NCBI GenBank assembly: GCA_964511385.1
Contig: CAZEFE010000010.1
Location: 24,481 to 88,480 of the forward strand
Origin: CAILHX01 sp964511385
Lineage (GTDB): Bacteria; Pseudomonadota; Gammaproteobacteria; Burkholderiales; Methylophilaceae
Length of the DNA stretch: 64,000 nt
Direction of reading: 5' to 3'
Shown: piece after piece, positions 43,216-50,573 of the stretch
How the letters are laid out: each line of letters starts with the position of its first letter
How positions within the stretch are numbered: position 1 is the stretch's first letter
Notes under the pieces: model-generated
What the model was told of the DNA's origin: nothing
Databases searched by the model: none
What the model saw: the letters and a program-made list of their open reading frames with translations, nothing else
Made by a program: the position numbers and the translations under genes

Positions 43216-44139
43216 ATGATTTCTGCTAGAGAATTATCCCGGCTGCATTACCTTTTTGATAACGACCACCCTGACCACGTGTGGGCGAACACCATCGCCA
43301 TCGTGCGCAAAATCAACCCGGATTACGACTTCACCCGCCTGCACCAGGTGTTTAATGACCTGGTTGACCTGTTCTATGGCGACTATCCCGGTTACAAAAA
43401 GATCAAGACGCCGTACCACGACCTCCGGCACACCATGGATGTCTACATCTGCGCGCTGCGCATTCTGCATGGCATGCAGATCAAAGAACACAATGTGCAG
43501 GATGAAGAGATCACCCTGGTGGCGACTGCCGCGCTCGCCCACGACATCGGTTATGCCCAGACCCAGGACGATGCTGACGGCAGCGGTGCAAAATACACCC
43601 GCACCCATGTCAATCGCGGCATCGCCTTCATGCGCGCCTATATGGCCGAAAAGTCATGGCATCCGGCCTGGGCGGCAGACATGGAAACCGCCATCCTGTG
43701 CACCAACCCCGCTATTGCTTTTGCCGACATCAAATTCTCCAGCGACCGGGCGCGCGATTTGGCCCGGGTCGTGGGTACGGCAGACCTTGTCGGCCAGATG
43801 GCCGACCGCGCTTACCTGGAAAAGCTGCTGTTCCTGTATTTTGAGTTCAAGGAAGCCAACATGGGCGATTTCAAGGATATGCACGACCTGCTGGCGCGCA
43901 CCCATGATTTCTACAGCATGACCCGGCAGAAACTGGATCACAGCCTGGGCTGTTATTACAACTACCTGTTGTCGCATTTCAGGGACTGGTTCCAGGTCGA
44001 AAAGAATTACTACATGGATTCCATTGAAAAGAACATCCAGTACCTGATGAAGGTGATCAGCGAATCCACCGCTGACAACCTGTTCGATAACCTGAAACGG
44101 CGCGGCATTGCCGACAAGGCCGCCGCGCTTGCAAGCTGA
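43216..44139 (+). CDS. HD-domain phosphohydrolase
   Basis: 307 aa. The metal motif is seen as YHDLRHTMDVYICALRI and LVATAALAHDIGYAQ, followed by THVNRGIAFM with further His, the layout of eukaryotic-type cyclic nucleotide phosphodiesterase/HD proteins. No membrane segment or sensor domain. Substrate unknown; a cyclic nucleotide or nucleotide phosphate is possible. First gene of a short run (cupin, ICMT-like, MFS) that separates mutL from miaA. The 146 bases before it are AT-rich, suggesting its own promoter. Confidence 0.8.
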   Translation: MISARELSRLHYLFDNDHPDHVWANTIAIVRKINPDYDFTRLHQVFNDLVDLFYGDYPGYKKIKTPYHDLRHTMDVYICALRILHGMQIKEHNVQDEEITLVATAALAHDIGYAQTQDDADGSGAKYTRTHVNRGIAFMRAYMAEKSWHPAWAADMETAILCTNPAIAFADIKFSSDRARDLARVVGTADLVGQMADRAYLEKLLFLYFEFKEANMGDFKDMHDLLARTHDFYSMTRQKLDHSLGCYYNYLLSHFRDWFQVEKNYYMDSIEKNIQYLMKVISESTADNLFDNLKRRGIADKAAALAS

Positions 44140-44150
44140 AAGGAGCGATC

Positions 44151-44426
44151 ATGGGCAAGATCACGGTTGAACACAATCCCGATGCCAGCACCCTGGCCAG
44201 CTTGGGCGTATCCGGCTGGCCGACCTGGAGCAAGGAAGTATCCAGGTTCCCCTGGAGCTATAGCGATAAGGAAACCGCGTACGTGCTGGAAGGCGAAGTG
44301 GTGGTCACGCCCGATGGCGGCGAGCCGGTAAAATTCGGCAAGGGCGACCTGGTGGTATTCCCGGCGGGCATGTCCTGCACCTGGGAAGTTAAACAACCTT
44401 TACGGAAACACTACAAATTTGGCTAA
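44151..44426 (+). CDS. Cupin-domain protein (cupin_3 type)
   Basis: 91 aa, a single small beta barrel. Blocks WPTWSKEVSRFPWSYSDKETAYVLEGEVVVTP-like in order (WPTWSKEVSRFPW, then YVLEGEVVVTPDGG, then FGKGDLVVFPAGMSCTW) fit the EutQ/DUF861 cupin group. No substrate can be named. Preceded by AAAGGAG at good spacing and overlapping the next gene by 8 bases. Confidence 0.82.
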   Translation: MGKITVEHNPDASTLASLGVSGWPTWSKEVSRFPWSYSDKETAYVLEGEVVVTPDGGEPVKFGKGDLVVFPAGMSCTWEVKQPLRKHYKFG

Positions 44427-44883
44427 GCTCAATCACACACCGGGCGTCGTTGCGCCGCCGCCGCTGATTTATAGCGGGACACTCGCGGCCGCATGGCTGT
44501 TCGATACCGAAACGCCGTGGAGCATCTTCCATCAGGACGCTTCCCTGCTGGGGGTGATTCTGCTGGCCATCGGTGGCCTGCTTGCCGCGTCGGCGATATT
44601 GACCATGCGCCGGGCCGGAGCCGCCATCAGCCCCTACAAGACCAGCAGGGTGCTGGTGACCAAGGGGCCGTTCCGCCTCTCGCGCAACCCGATCTACCTG
44701 GCATTAACCTTGGCCTACCTGGGCCTGGCGCTGTTGCTTAACACCGCATGGGCGCTGCTGCTGCTGCCGATATTGATCGGGGTGATGGTGGTTGGCGTCA
44801 TCCTGCGCGAAGAGCGCTACCTGTTGCTCCGCTTCGGCGGGGAATACCTCAAGTACAAGTTCAAGGTCAGGCGCTGGTTTTGA
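44419..44883 (+). CDS. Isoprenylcysteine-carboxyl-methyltransferase-like membrane protein
   Basis: 154 aa, TTG start inside the end of the cupin gene. Four membrane segments and the family block VTKGPFRLSRNPIYLAL, then REERYLLLRFGGEYLKYKFKVRRWF, as in the ICMT/PEMT group of SAM-dependent membrane methyltransferases. Bacterial members act on unknown lipids or small molecules. Its TGA overlaps the proposed start of the MFS gene. Confidence 0.8.
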   Translation: MAKLNHTPGVVAPPPLIYSGTLAAAWLFDTETPWSIFHQDASLLGVILLAIGGLLAASAILTMRRAGAAISPYKTSRVLVTKGPFRLSRNPIYLALTLAYLGLALLLNTAWALLLLPILIGVMVVGVILREERYLLLRFGGEYLKYKFKVRRWF

Positions 44884-46151
44884 GCGGTAGTTCCGGCTCC
44901 ACCCGGCGCATTGCGCTGGCCAGTTTCGTCGGTACCGCCATCGAGTTCTACGACTTCTACATCTACGGCATGGCGGTGGCGCTGGTCATCGGCGCCGTAT
45001 TTTTCCCGCAGAGCGACCCTGCCGCGCAATCGCTCAACGCTTTCCTTACCTTTGGCCTGGCATTCCTGGCGCGTCCGTTGGGTGCCGCGCTGTTCGGCCA
45101 TTTTGGCGATCGGGTGGGGCGCAAGGCCACGCTGGTAGCCTCATTGCTGGTGATGGGCATCTCCACCATGCTGATCGGTTTCCTGCCCGGCTACGATAGC
45201 ATCGGCTGGGCCGCGCCGGCCTTGTTGTGCCTGCTGCGCTTCGGCCAGGGCATCGGCCTGGGCGGGGAGTGGGGCGGGGCGGCATTGCTGGCCACGGAAA
45301 ACGCCCCGGTAGGCAGGCGCGGCTGGTTCGGCATGTTTCCCCAGTTGGGGCCGCCGGCCGGCTTCCTGCTGGCTACCGGCAGTTTCCTGTTGCTGGCGCA
45401 GGTGCTGAGCGAAGCCGAATTCAAGGCCTGGGGCTGGCGCATCCCGTTTATTGCCAGCGCGCTGCTGGTGGCGCTTGGCCTGTACGTGCGGCTCAAGCTG
45501 ACGGAAACTCCGGTGTTCGCCCAGGCGTTGCAGCATCACCAGCCCGCGCGGCTGCCGCTGGCCGTGCTGCTGGGGCAGCACGCCAGGCCGTTGATCCTGG
45601 GGGCGATGGCCATGGCGGTGTGTTATGCGCTGTTTTACATCACCACGGTGTTTTCCTTGAGCTACGGCACGGCGACGCTGCATATCCCGCGTCCGCAGTT
45701 CCTCGGCATGTTGTGCGTGGCCGTGGTGTTCATGGCCGCCGCCACGCCGCTGGCCGCCTGGGCGGGCGACCGTTACGGCCGCCGCCCGGTACTGCTGCTG
45801 GCGGGCAGCACGGCACTGCTGTCAGGTTTTTTGCTGGCGCCCATGCTGGGCAGTGGCTCTTACCTGCAAATCACCGCCTTTTTGTCGCTGGAACTGTTCC
45901 TGATGGGCGCCACCTTTGCCCCCATGGGCGCTTTGCTGCCGGAACTGTTCCCCACCCAGGTGCGTTACACCGGCGCCGGCACCGCTTACAACCTGGGCGG
46001 CATCCTGGGCGCTTCGTTTGCGCCGTATATCGCGCAAAAGCTGGTCAACGCCGGCGGTCTGGCGTGGGTGGGCGGCTATGTCTCGGTCGCGGCGGCGGTC
46101 AGCCTGGCCGCCGTGTGGCTGATGCAGGAAACGCGCGGCAGCGATTTGTAG
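44880..46151 (+). CDS. MFS transporter, metabolite:H+ symporter type
   Basis: 423 aa, using a TTG that overlaps the previous stop (TTGA); upstream codons in this frame only read the previous gene in another frame. About 12 membrane segments. The start SSGSTRRIALASFVGTAIEFYDFYIYG and the loop GHFGDRVGRKATLVASLLVMG are the MHS-family signatures (proline/betaine, shikimate, citrate or alpha-ketoglutarate carriers). Substrate unknown. It closes the HD-cupin-ICMT group. Confidence 0.83.
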   Translation: MSGSSGSTRRIALASFVGTAIEFYDFYIYGMAVALVIGAVFFPQSDPAAQSLNAFLTFGLAFLARPLGAALFGHFGDRVGRKATLVASLLVMGISTMLIGFLPGYDSIGWAAPALLCLLRFGQGIGLGGEWGGAALLATENAPVGRRGWFGMFPQLGPPAGFLLATGSFLLLAQVLSEAEFKAWGWRIPFIASALLVALGLYVRLKLTETPVFAQALQHHQPARLPLAVLLGQHARPLILGAMAMAVCYALFYITTVFSLSYGTATLHIPRPQFLGMLCVAVVFMAAATPLAAWAGDRYGRRPVLLLAGSTALLSGFLLAPMLGSGSYLQITAFLSLELFLMGATFAPMGALLPELFPTQVRYTGAGTAYNLGGILGASFAPYIAQKLVNAGGLAWVGGYVSVAAAVSLAAVWLMQETRGSDL

Positions 46152-46189
46152 CCACAGGGCTGCGGCACTGCCGGGCCGTGCAATCCTGC

Positions 46190-46216
46190 TTGAAAAATGA
46201 ATCTTTTGTGTACAAT
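46190..46216 (+). promoter_or_regulatory. Candidate promoter of the GGDEF gene
   Basis: TTGAAA at 46190-46195 and TACAAT at 46211-46216, with a rather short 15-base spacer, stand about 40 bases before the diguanylate cyclase start. Confidence 0.35.
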
Positions 46217-46257
46217 TAACTGTTAACCAATTAATAGCCCAATTGAACCGTCACGTC

Positions 46258-47412
46258 ATGAAAATCGGCAACCCCATGAAAAAAGAAGCGCTGGCGCTGC
46301 TGCTTTGGCCTGTCCAGCATATGTCGCTGCTGGCGGTGCACCGAGCCGCCATGATATTGCAGCGGGTACGCGTCATTGCGCTGTTTTTTGCCGCGGTCAC
46401 CACGCTGTGGATCGGCATCGACATGGTGCTGTTGCCGTGGCCGGTATGGGGCGAACTGGCCGTGGGGCGCCTGGTTGCCAGTGCCGCATTCCTGCTGCTG
46501 GGGGTTGGCTTCCGCGCATCCAACCGCATGCGCGATGCGTATATTGCGATGGTCGCCTTGTTCGCCATTCCCACCGCTTTCTACATGTATTCCTATGTGC
46601 TGCTGAGCGCATTGCAGCTGGATGACTTATCCAACGTGCTGGCGGGCATTTATGCCTTCCTGCCGTTCATTATCCTGGCGGGCCTGGGGATTTTCCCGCT
46701 GACGGCGCTGGAAGCCGCGGTGTTTTCAATGCCGGTGCTGGTTGCGGAGGTCGTGGCAAGCTGGCTCGGCCTTAGCATGCTCAATCTCGGGCACACCATC
46801 GAAACCGCCTGGCTGTCGCTGATGCTGGCGGTGGTGGCAACCCTGTGCGGCATGAGCCAGCTCGGGTTCATTATGCAACTGGTGCGCCAATCCATCCGCG
46901 ACGGCCTGACCGGCAGCTTTACCCGCGCCAGCGGCGAAGAACTGCTCGACCTGCAATTCATCGCCACCTCGCGTAGCGACAGCCCGCTGTCGGTGGCGTT
47001 TGTAGACCTCGATAACTTCAAGCATATCAACGACACCTACGGCCACGAAGCCGGCGACCAGGCGTTGATCGCCGCCAGCCAGAACCTGGGCAAGGTGATC
47101 CGCTCCGGCGATATCGTGGTGCGCTGGGGCGGGGAAGAGTTTGTTGTGATTCTTCCCGGCGCCTCTGCCGAAGAGGCCAGCAAGGTGCTGGGGCGGCTGA
47201 GCACCAGCGGCTTGGGGTATCGCCCCGACGGCAGCCCGTTGACCGCCAGCATCGGCGTTGCAGAACGCGTGCTCGACCAGTCCGATGATTACCACCATTT
47301 GATCAGCATTGCCGACCAACGCATGTACCAGGCCAAGATTTCCGGCAAAAACCGCATGGTGCTGCCGCCGTCGCTGAACGCACCGCTGGGGCAACAGCTA
47401 TTGGCTGCCTGA
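46258..47412 (+). CDS. Membrane-bound diguanylate cyclase
   Basis: 384 aa from the ATG; a TTG five codons earlier and an ATG six codons later are alternatives, none with a good ribosome site. About six membrane segments (residues 30-205) form the sensor part, followed by a GGDEF domain (about 215-375). The active-site motif is GGEEF, with SVAFVDLDNFKHINDTYGHEAGD before it, and an intact product-inhibition site RSGD exactly five residues upstream. It should make cyclic di-GMP. The signal sensed is unknown. It lies directly before miaA. Confidence 0.9.
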   Translation: MKIGNPMKKEALALLLWPVQHMSLLAVHRAAMILQRVRVIALFFAAVTTLWIGIDMVLLPWPVWGELAVGRLVASAAFLLLGVGFRASNRMRDAYIAMVALFAIPTAFYMYSYVLLSALQLDDLSNVLAGIYAFLPFIILAGLGIFPLTALEAAVFSMPVLVAEVVASWLGLSMLNLGHTIETAWLSLMLAVVATLCGMSQLGFIMQLVRQSIRDGLTGSFTRASGEELLDLQFIATSRSDSPLSVAFVDLDNFKHINDTYGHEAGDQALIAASQNLGKVIRSGDIVVRWGGEEFVVILPGASAEEASKVLGRLSTSGLGYRPDGSPLTASIGVAERVLDQSDDYHHLISIADQRMYQAKISGKNRMVLPPSLNAPLGQQLLAA

Positions 47413-47424
47413 CCTGTCGTTGAC

Positions 47425-48357
47425 GTGACCCTGCCACCCGCTATTTTTCTCATGGGGCCCACCGCCTCCGGCAAGACCGGGCTGGCGGTGGAACTGGTGC
47501 AAAAACTGCCGCTGGAACTCATCAGCGTGGATTCCGCGCTGGTCTACCGCGACATGGATATCGGCACTGCCAAGCCCGACGCCGCGACGCTGGAAAAGGC
47601 GCCGCATCACCTGATCGACGTCATCCCGCCCACGCAAGCCTACTCCGCCGCGCAGTTCCGCAATGACGCACTGCGGCTGATGGACGAGATCACCCGGCGC
47701 GGCAACGTGCCGCTGCTGGTGGGCGGAACCATGTTATATTTCAATGCCTTGCAGCACGGTTTGAATGACTTGCCTGAAGCCGACCCCGCACTGCGCGCCG
47801 AACTGGATGCCCGCGCCGCGCGCGAAGGCTGGCCCGCCTTGCATGCCGAACTGGCGCGGGTTGACCCGGCCACCGCCGCGCGGCTGATGCCGGGTGACGC
47901 CCAGCGCATCGAACGCGCGCTGGAAATCTGGCACCTCACCGGCCAGCCGATGTCGGTGTTGCTGGAACAGAACAACAGCGAAACCCTGCCGTATCGCCTG
48001 CTCAAGATCGCCTTGCTGCCTTCCGACCGCAAGCTGCTGCACCAGCGCATTGCCGAGCGCTTCGATGCCATGCTGGCCGCCGGCCTGCTGGACGAGGTGA
48101 GGGCGCTGCAAGCGAAGTACCCGGCGCTCACCCCGGCCATGCCAGCGATGCGCTGCGTCGGCTACCGCCAGGCGCTGGAACACCTGGCCGGAACTTACGA
48201 TCTGGCGCTGTTGCGAGAGAAAGGCATCGCCGCTACGCGCCAGCTCGCCAAACGGCAAATGACCTGGCTGCGGGGGATGGACGACGTGGAAGTGCTGGAT
48301 TGCCTGGAATCAGGGCTGGCGGAGAAGCTGGAACAGCGGCTGCGGGATTTTTTGTAG
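47425..48357 (+). CDS. miaA: tRNA dimethylallyltransferase MiaA
   Basis: 310 aa, GTG start. It adds a dimethylallyl group to A37 of tRNAs reading UNN codons. P-loop FLMGPTASGKTGLAVEL, then ISVDSALVYRDMDIGTAKP, HHLIDV, PLLVGGTMLYFNAL and CVGYRQALEHL are the family blocks. In many proteobacteria it follows mutL and is followed by hfq; here mutL is 4.3 kb upstream and no hfq follows. Confidence 0.96.
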   Translation: MTLPPAIFLMGPTASGKTGLAVELVQKLPLELISVDSALVYRDMDIGTAKPDAATLEKAPHHLIDVIPPTQAYSAAQFRNDALRLMDEITRRGNVPLLVGGTMLYFNALQHGLNDLPEADPALRAELDARAAREGWPALHAELARVDPATAARLMPGDAQRIERALEIWHLTGQPMSVLLEQNNSETLPYRLLKIALLPSDRKLLHQRIAERFDAMLAAGLLDEVRALQAKYPALTPAMPAMRCVGYRQALEHLAGTYDLALLREKGIAATRQLAKRQMTWLRGMDDVEVLDCLESGLAEKLEQRLRDFL

Positions 48358-48429
48358 GGCGCAATAAGCAGCGCGCATTGCGCCAAATGTTGGCTTTTCA
48401 TACGGCGGATTACGCTGCGCTAATCCGCC
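48358..48429 (+). repeat. Pair of REP-like hairpins after miaA
   Basis: Two GC-rich palindromes follow the miaA stop: GGCGCAAT/ATTGCGCC (48358-48384) and GGCGGATTA/TAATCCGCC (48404-48429, loop CGCTGCGC). This combination resembles dispersed REP-type repeats of proteobacteria and may also end or protect the miaA transcript. Copy number cannot be judged from one window. Confidence 0.6.
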
Positions 48430-48453
48430 CTGCGAGTTTAGCGAGTTTGGCGG

Positions 48454-48753
48454 TTAATGATTGAGTGGCTGGCATGAGAAAGGATTTAAACAATTCTGAC
48501 CGCCTGTTTCGTTACATGCGTCCTTATTGAGCGCGTCAGCAAAAATTTGGCAGCTTTTCATGTCATCCATAAATCCGTGAATTGTGGCAACGTGATCTTC
48601 TGGATTGTTCCACTTGATTACAGCGTAATCTGGTGAGTTACCGATCTTGTTCTTGCTAAAGAATTTTCTGGGTGCATCCAGGTTGGAATCCTGTCCGCAC
48701 CCTGACAGTAACGCCACAAGCGAAAATCCGATTATGAATAAGCGGGTTGGCAT
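48454..48753 (-). CDS. Small cysteine-containing lipoprotein
   Basis: 99 aa from MPTRLFIIGF; the open frame runs 12 codons further up into the attC site but the signal peptide sets the start. Lipobox LLSGC with Cys at about residue 19. The mature part (GQDSNLDAPRKFFSKNK) ends with four Cys in DACNETGGQNCLNPFSCQ, which could form disulphides. No family recognised. It follows the attC of the neighbouring cassette on the same strand, so it is either a second cassette without its own recognisable attC or the old chromosomal neighbour of dapC. Confidence 0.65.
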   Translation of the reverse strand: MPTRLFIIGFSLVALLSGCGQDSNLDAPRKFFSKNKIGNSPDYAVIKWNNPEDHVATIHGFMDDMKSCQIFADALNKDACNETGGQNCLNPFSCQPLNH

Positions 48754-48773
48754 AGATGCTCCAGTATCTCGAC

Positions 48774-48833
48774 CGCTAACGTTTGACATAAGGGGTGCGC
48801 TTTAGCGCGTCCCGCTTGATGGATGGGTTAGGT
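48774..48833 (-). repeat. Integron attC recombination site
   Basis: 60 bases on the minus strand. It begins with ACCTAAC (fits RYYYAAC) and ends with GTTAGCG (fits GTTRRRY except one base supplied by the next segment). Inside, CAAG-C-GGG pairs with CCC-CTT leaving one extrahelical C, and GCGC-TAAA-GCGC caps the stem. ACCTAAC contains the TAA stop of the cassette ORF. These are the usual parts of an attC site; no integrase gene is in the window. Confidence 0.8.
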
Positions 48834-49216
48834 TTTAGATGCATCTGCTTTTGCCTCGTTAATGCCTTGCAGAACTTCATTAAAGAAAGGTTCTTGCTCT
48901 ACTGAAACTCCTTGGTTTGGACATGCTAACTCGACGAGCACCTCAAGTGCATTACGAACAAAGGCAATATCGTCGCGCATCGGCGGAATAGCATGTTTCA
49001 GATTTAAGTACTTTACGCACTCGGTTACTAGGTTCGGGTTACGTTCTTGGTTTTGAATGAATTCGGCGTGGAAAATTGCAGCGTCGTAAACTAAATTAGC
49101 GAACGCTTGAATAGCAGAGACATCTGTTGGCTTGCGTTCCCACATTACTGATTGAGCAAACTCAAAACATGCGGTTTTTAAGGCCGAGTGATTCAATTCC
49201 ATAAGACTAAACCTAA
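48780..49216 (-). mobile_element. Single integron-type gene cassette at the 3' end of dapC
   Basis: 437 bp, bounded by two G^TT recombination points: GTTAGGT overlapping the dapC stop codon (49217-49211) and the GTTAGCG that closes attC (48780-48774). It holds one ORF of 124 aa that begins 14 bases inside and ends in attC, as cassettes do. Before insertion the sequence would have read CTACGTTAGCG, so the dapC stop codon is rebuilt either way. No attI or integrase is visible, so insertion at a secondary site is the simplest reading. Confidence 0.72.
48828..49202 (-). CDS. Cassette-borne protein of unknown function
   Basis: 124 aa, no signal peptide or membrane segment. The sequence is mostly helical and acidic (KTACFEFAQSVMWERKPTDV, NLVYDAAIFHAEFIQNQE, DDIAFVRNALEVLVELA). 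No family recognised. Its A/T-rich codon use differs from dapC and miaA, which fits transfer. There is no Shine-Dalgarno, and the start lies 14 bases after the recombination point, so translation may depend on read-through from dapC. Confidence 0.7.
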   Translation of the reverse strand: MELNHSALKTACFEFAQSVMWERKPTDVSAIQAFANLVYDAAIFHAEFIQNQERNPNLVTECVKYLNLKHAIPPMRDDIAFVRNALEVLVELACPNQGVSVEQEPFFNEVLQGINEAKADASKT

Positions 49217-50412
49217 CGTAGTTTAGACAACAAGTCCAATTTCCTTACCCGCTCCGCCGCCTCCAAGCACTCCTCCAGCGACGCCACTAGCGCAATCCGC
49301 ACAAACCCGGCGCCAGGATTGACGCCATGCGCCTCGCGGGCGAGGAAGCTGCCGGGCAGCACGGTGACGTTGGCCTGCTCATACAGCTTGCGGGCAACGT
49401 CGGTATCGGAACCTTGCACGCGCGCCCACAGGTAGAACGCGGCATCCGGCAGTTCCACCTGCAGCACTTGTTGCAGTAGCGGGGTGACGGCCTTGAACTT
49501 TTCGGCATACAAGCGGCGGTTTTCCACCACGTGGGCTTCGTCGTTCCAGGCGGCGGCGCTGGCGGCTTGCACGGCAGGGTTCATGGCGCAGCCATGGTAG
49601 GTGCGGTAGAGCAGGAATTTTTCCAGGATTTTCGCGTCGCCGGCGACAAAGCCGGAGCGCATCCCCGGCACGTTGGAGCGCTTGGACAGCGAGCTGAACA
49701 TGACCAGCCGCTCGAAGCCGCGCCCAAGCTGGTGGGCGGCTTGCAGCGCGCCTAGCGGGGCGTTGCTTTCATCGAAGTAGATTTCCGAGTAGCACTCGTC
49801 GCTGGCGATCACGAAGCCGTATTGGTCGGCCAGGGCGAACACTTCGCGCCAGTCGTCCAGGTTCATCACCTTGCCGGTGGGGTTGCCGGGCGAGCAAACG
49901 TAGAGCAGTTGCACGCGGTTCCACACCGATTCCGGCACGCTGGCAAAGTCAATCTTGAAATTGTTGTCCGGCAGGGTGTTGAGGTAATACGGTTCCGCCC
50001 CGGCCAGCAGCGCCGCGCCTTCGTAGATCTGGTAAAACGGGTTGGGGCTGAGTACCACCGGGTTGGGCCTGGAGGTGTCTACCACCGCCTGGGCAAAGGC
50101 GAACAGCGCTTCGCGACTGCCGTTGACCGGGATGATCTGGTGTTCGACGTCCAGCGCCGGGATGCCGTAGCGGCGGGTCATCCAGTTGGCGATGGCCTGC
50201 CGCAGTTCGGCGCTGCCCAAAGTCGTGGGATAATTGGCCAGTCCGCTCAAGTTGGCGGTCAGCGCGGTCTTGATGAATTCCGGCGTGGCGTGCTTGGGCT
50301 CGCCGATGGACAGGTTGACCGGCTTGAGCGCGGGGTTGGGCGTGATGCCGGCGAACAGGTCGCGCAGTTTCTGGAACGGGTAGGGGTGCAGGTGATCGAG
50401 GTTTGGATTCAT
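49213..50412 (-). CDS. dapC: Succinyldiaminopimelate transaminase (DapC)
   Basis: 399 aa, class I/II PLP aminotransferase. It makes N-succinyl-LL-2,6-diaminopimelate precursor in lysine and peptidoglycan synthesis. Blocks: NLSIGEPKHATPEFI, NYPTTLGSAELRQAIANWMTRRYG, VCSPGNPTGKV, ASDECYSEIYFDE and the PLP lysine in FSSLSKRSNVPGMRSGFVAGD. The length and N-terminus (HPYPFQKLRDLFAGI) fit the betaproteobacterial DapC group better than ArgD. Its TAG stop lies inside the GTTAGGT boundary of the cassette. Confidence 0.88.
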   Translation of the reverse strand: MNPNLDHLHPYPFQKLRDLFAGITPNPALKPVNLSIGEPKHATPEFIKTALTANLSGLANYPTTLGSAELRQAIANWMTRRYGIPALDVEHQIIPVNGSREALFAFAQAVVDTSRPNPVVLSPNPFYQIYEGAALLAGAEPYYLNTLPDNNFKIDFASVPESVWNRVQLLYVCSPGNPTGKVMNLDDWREVFALADQYGFVIASDECYSEIYFDESNAPLGALQAAHQLGRGFERLVMFSSLSKRSNVPGMRSGFVAGDAKILEKFLLYRTYHGCAMNPAVQAASAAAWNDEAHVVENRRLYAEKFKAVTPLLQQVLQVELPDAAFYLWARVQGSDTDVARKLYEQANVTVLPGSFLAREAHGVNPGAGFVRIALVASLEECLEAAERVRKLDLLSKLR

Positions 50413-50424
50413 GACGACATTATA

Positions 50425-50570
50425 AAGGGCACCCCTAAAAACTCAATTTTCGTTGCTATGCTGCGTTGCGAGCAACAAATTACTCCTGACATATTCGTAC
50501 ATATGCGGCGTCGCAATTTATTGCTCACGCCTTGCCTAGCTTAGAAACTTGAATTTTTAGAGGTACCCTT
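50425..50570. mobile_element. Palindromic MITE-like element
   Basis: 146 bp between the divergent dapC and EamA genes. The outer 22 bases at each end (50425-50446, AAGGGCACCCCTAAAAACTC..., and 50549-50570) are inverted copies with three transition differences. A second inverted pair lies inside (GCGAGCAACAAATT against AATTTATTGCTCACGC). The element could fold into one long hairpin. It has no ORF. No clear target duplication was found. Its right end carries AGAGG, which may serve as ribosome site for the next gene. Confidence 0.65.
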
Positions 50571-50573
50571 ACA

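Noticed and set aside
48430..48456. A second attC after the lipoprotein gene
   Set aside because: CGCTAAAC and ATTAACC are present but no paired GTT core or stem with bulged base could be built.
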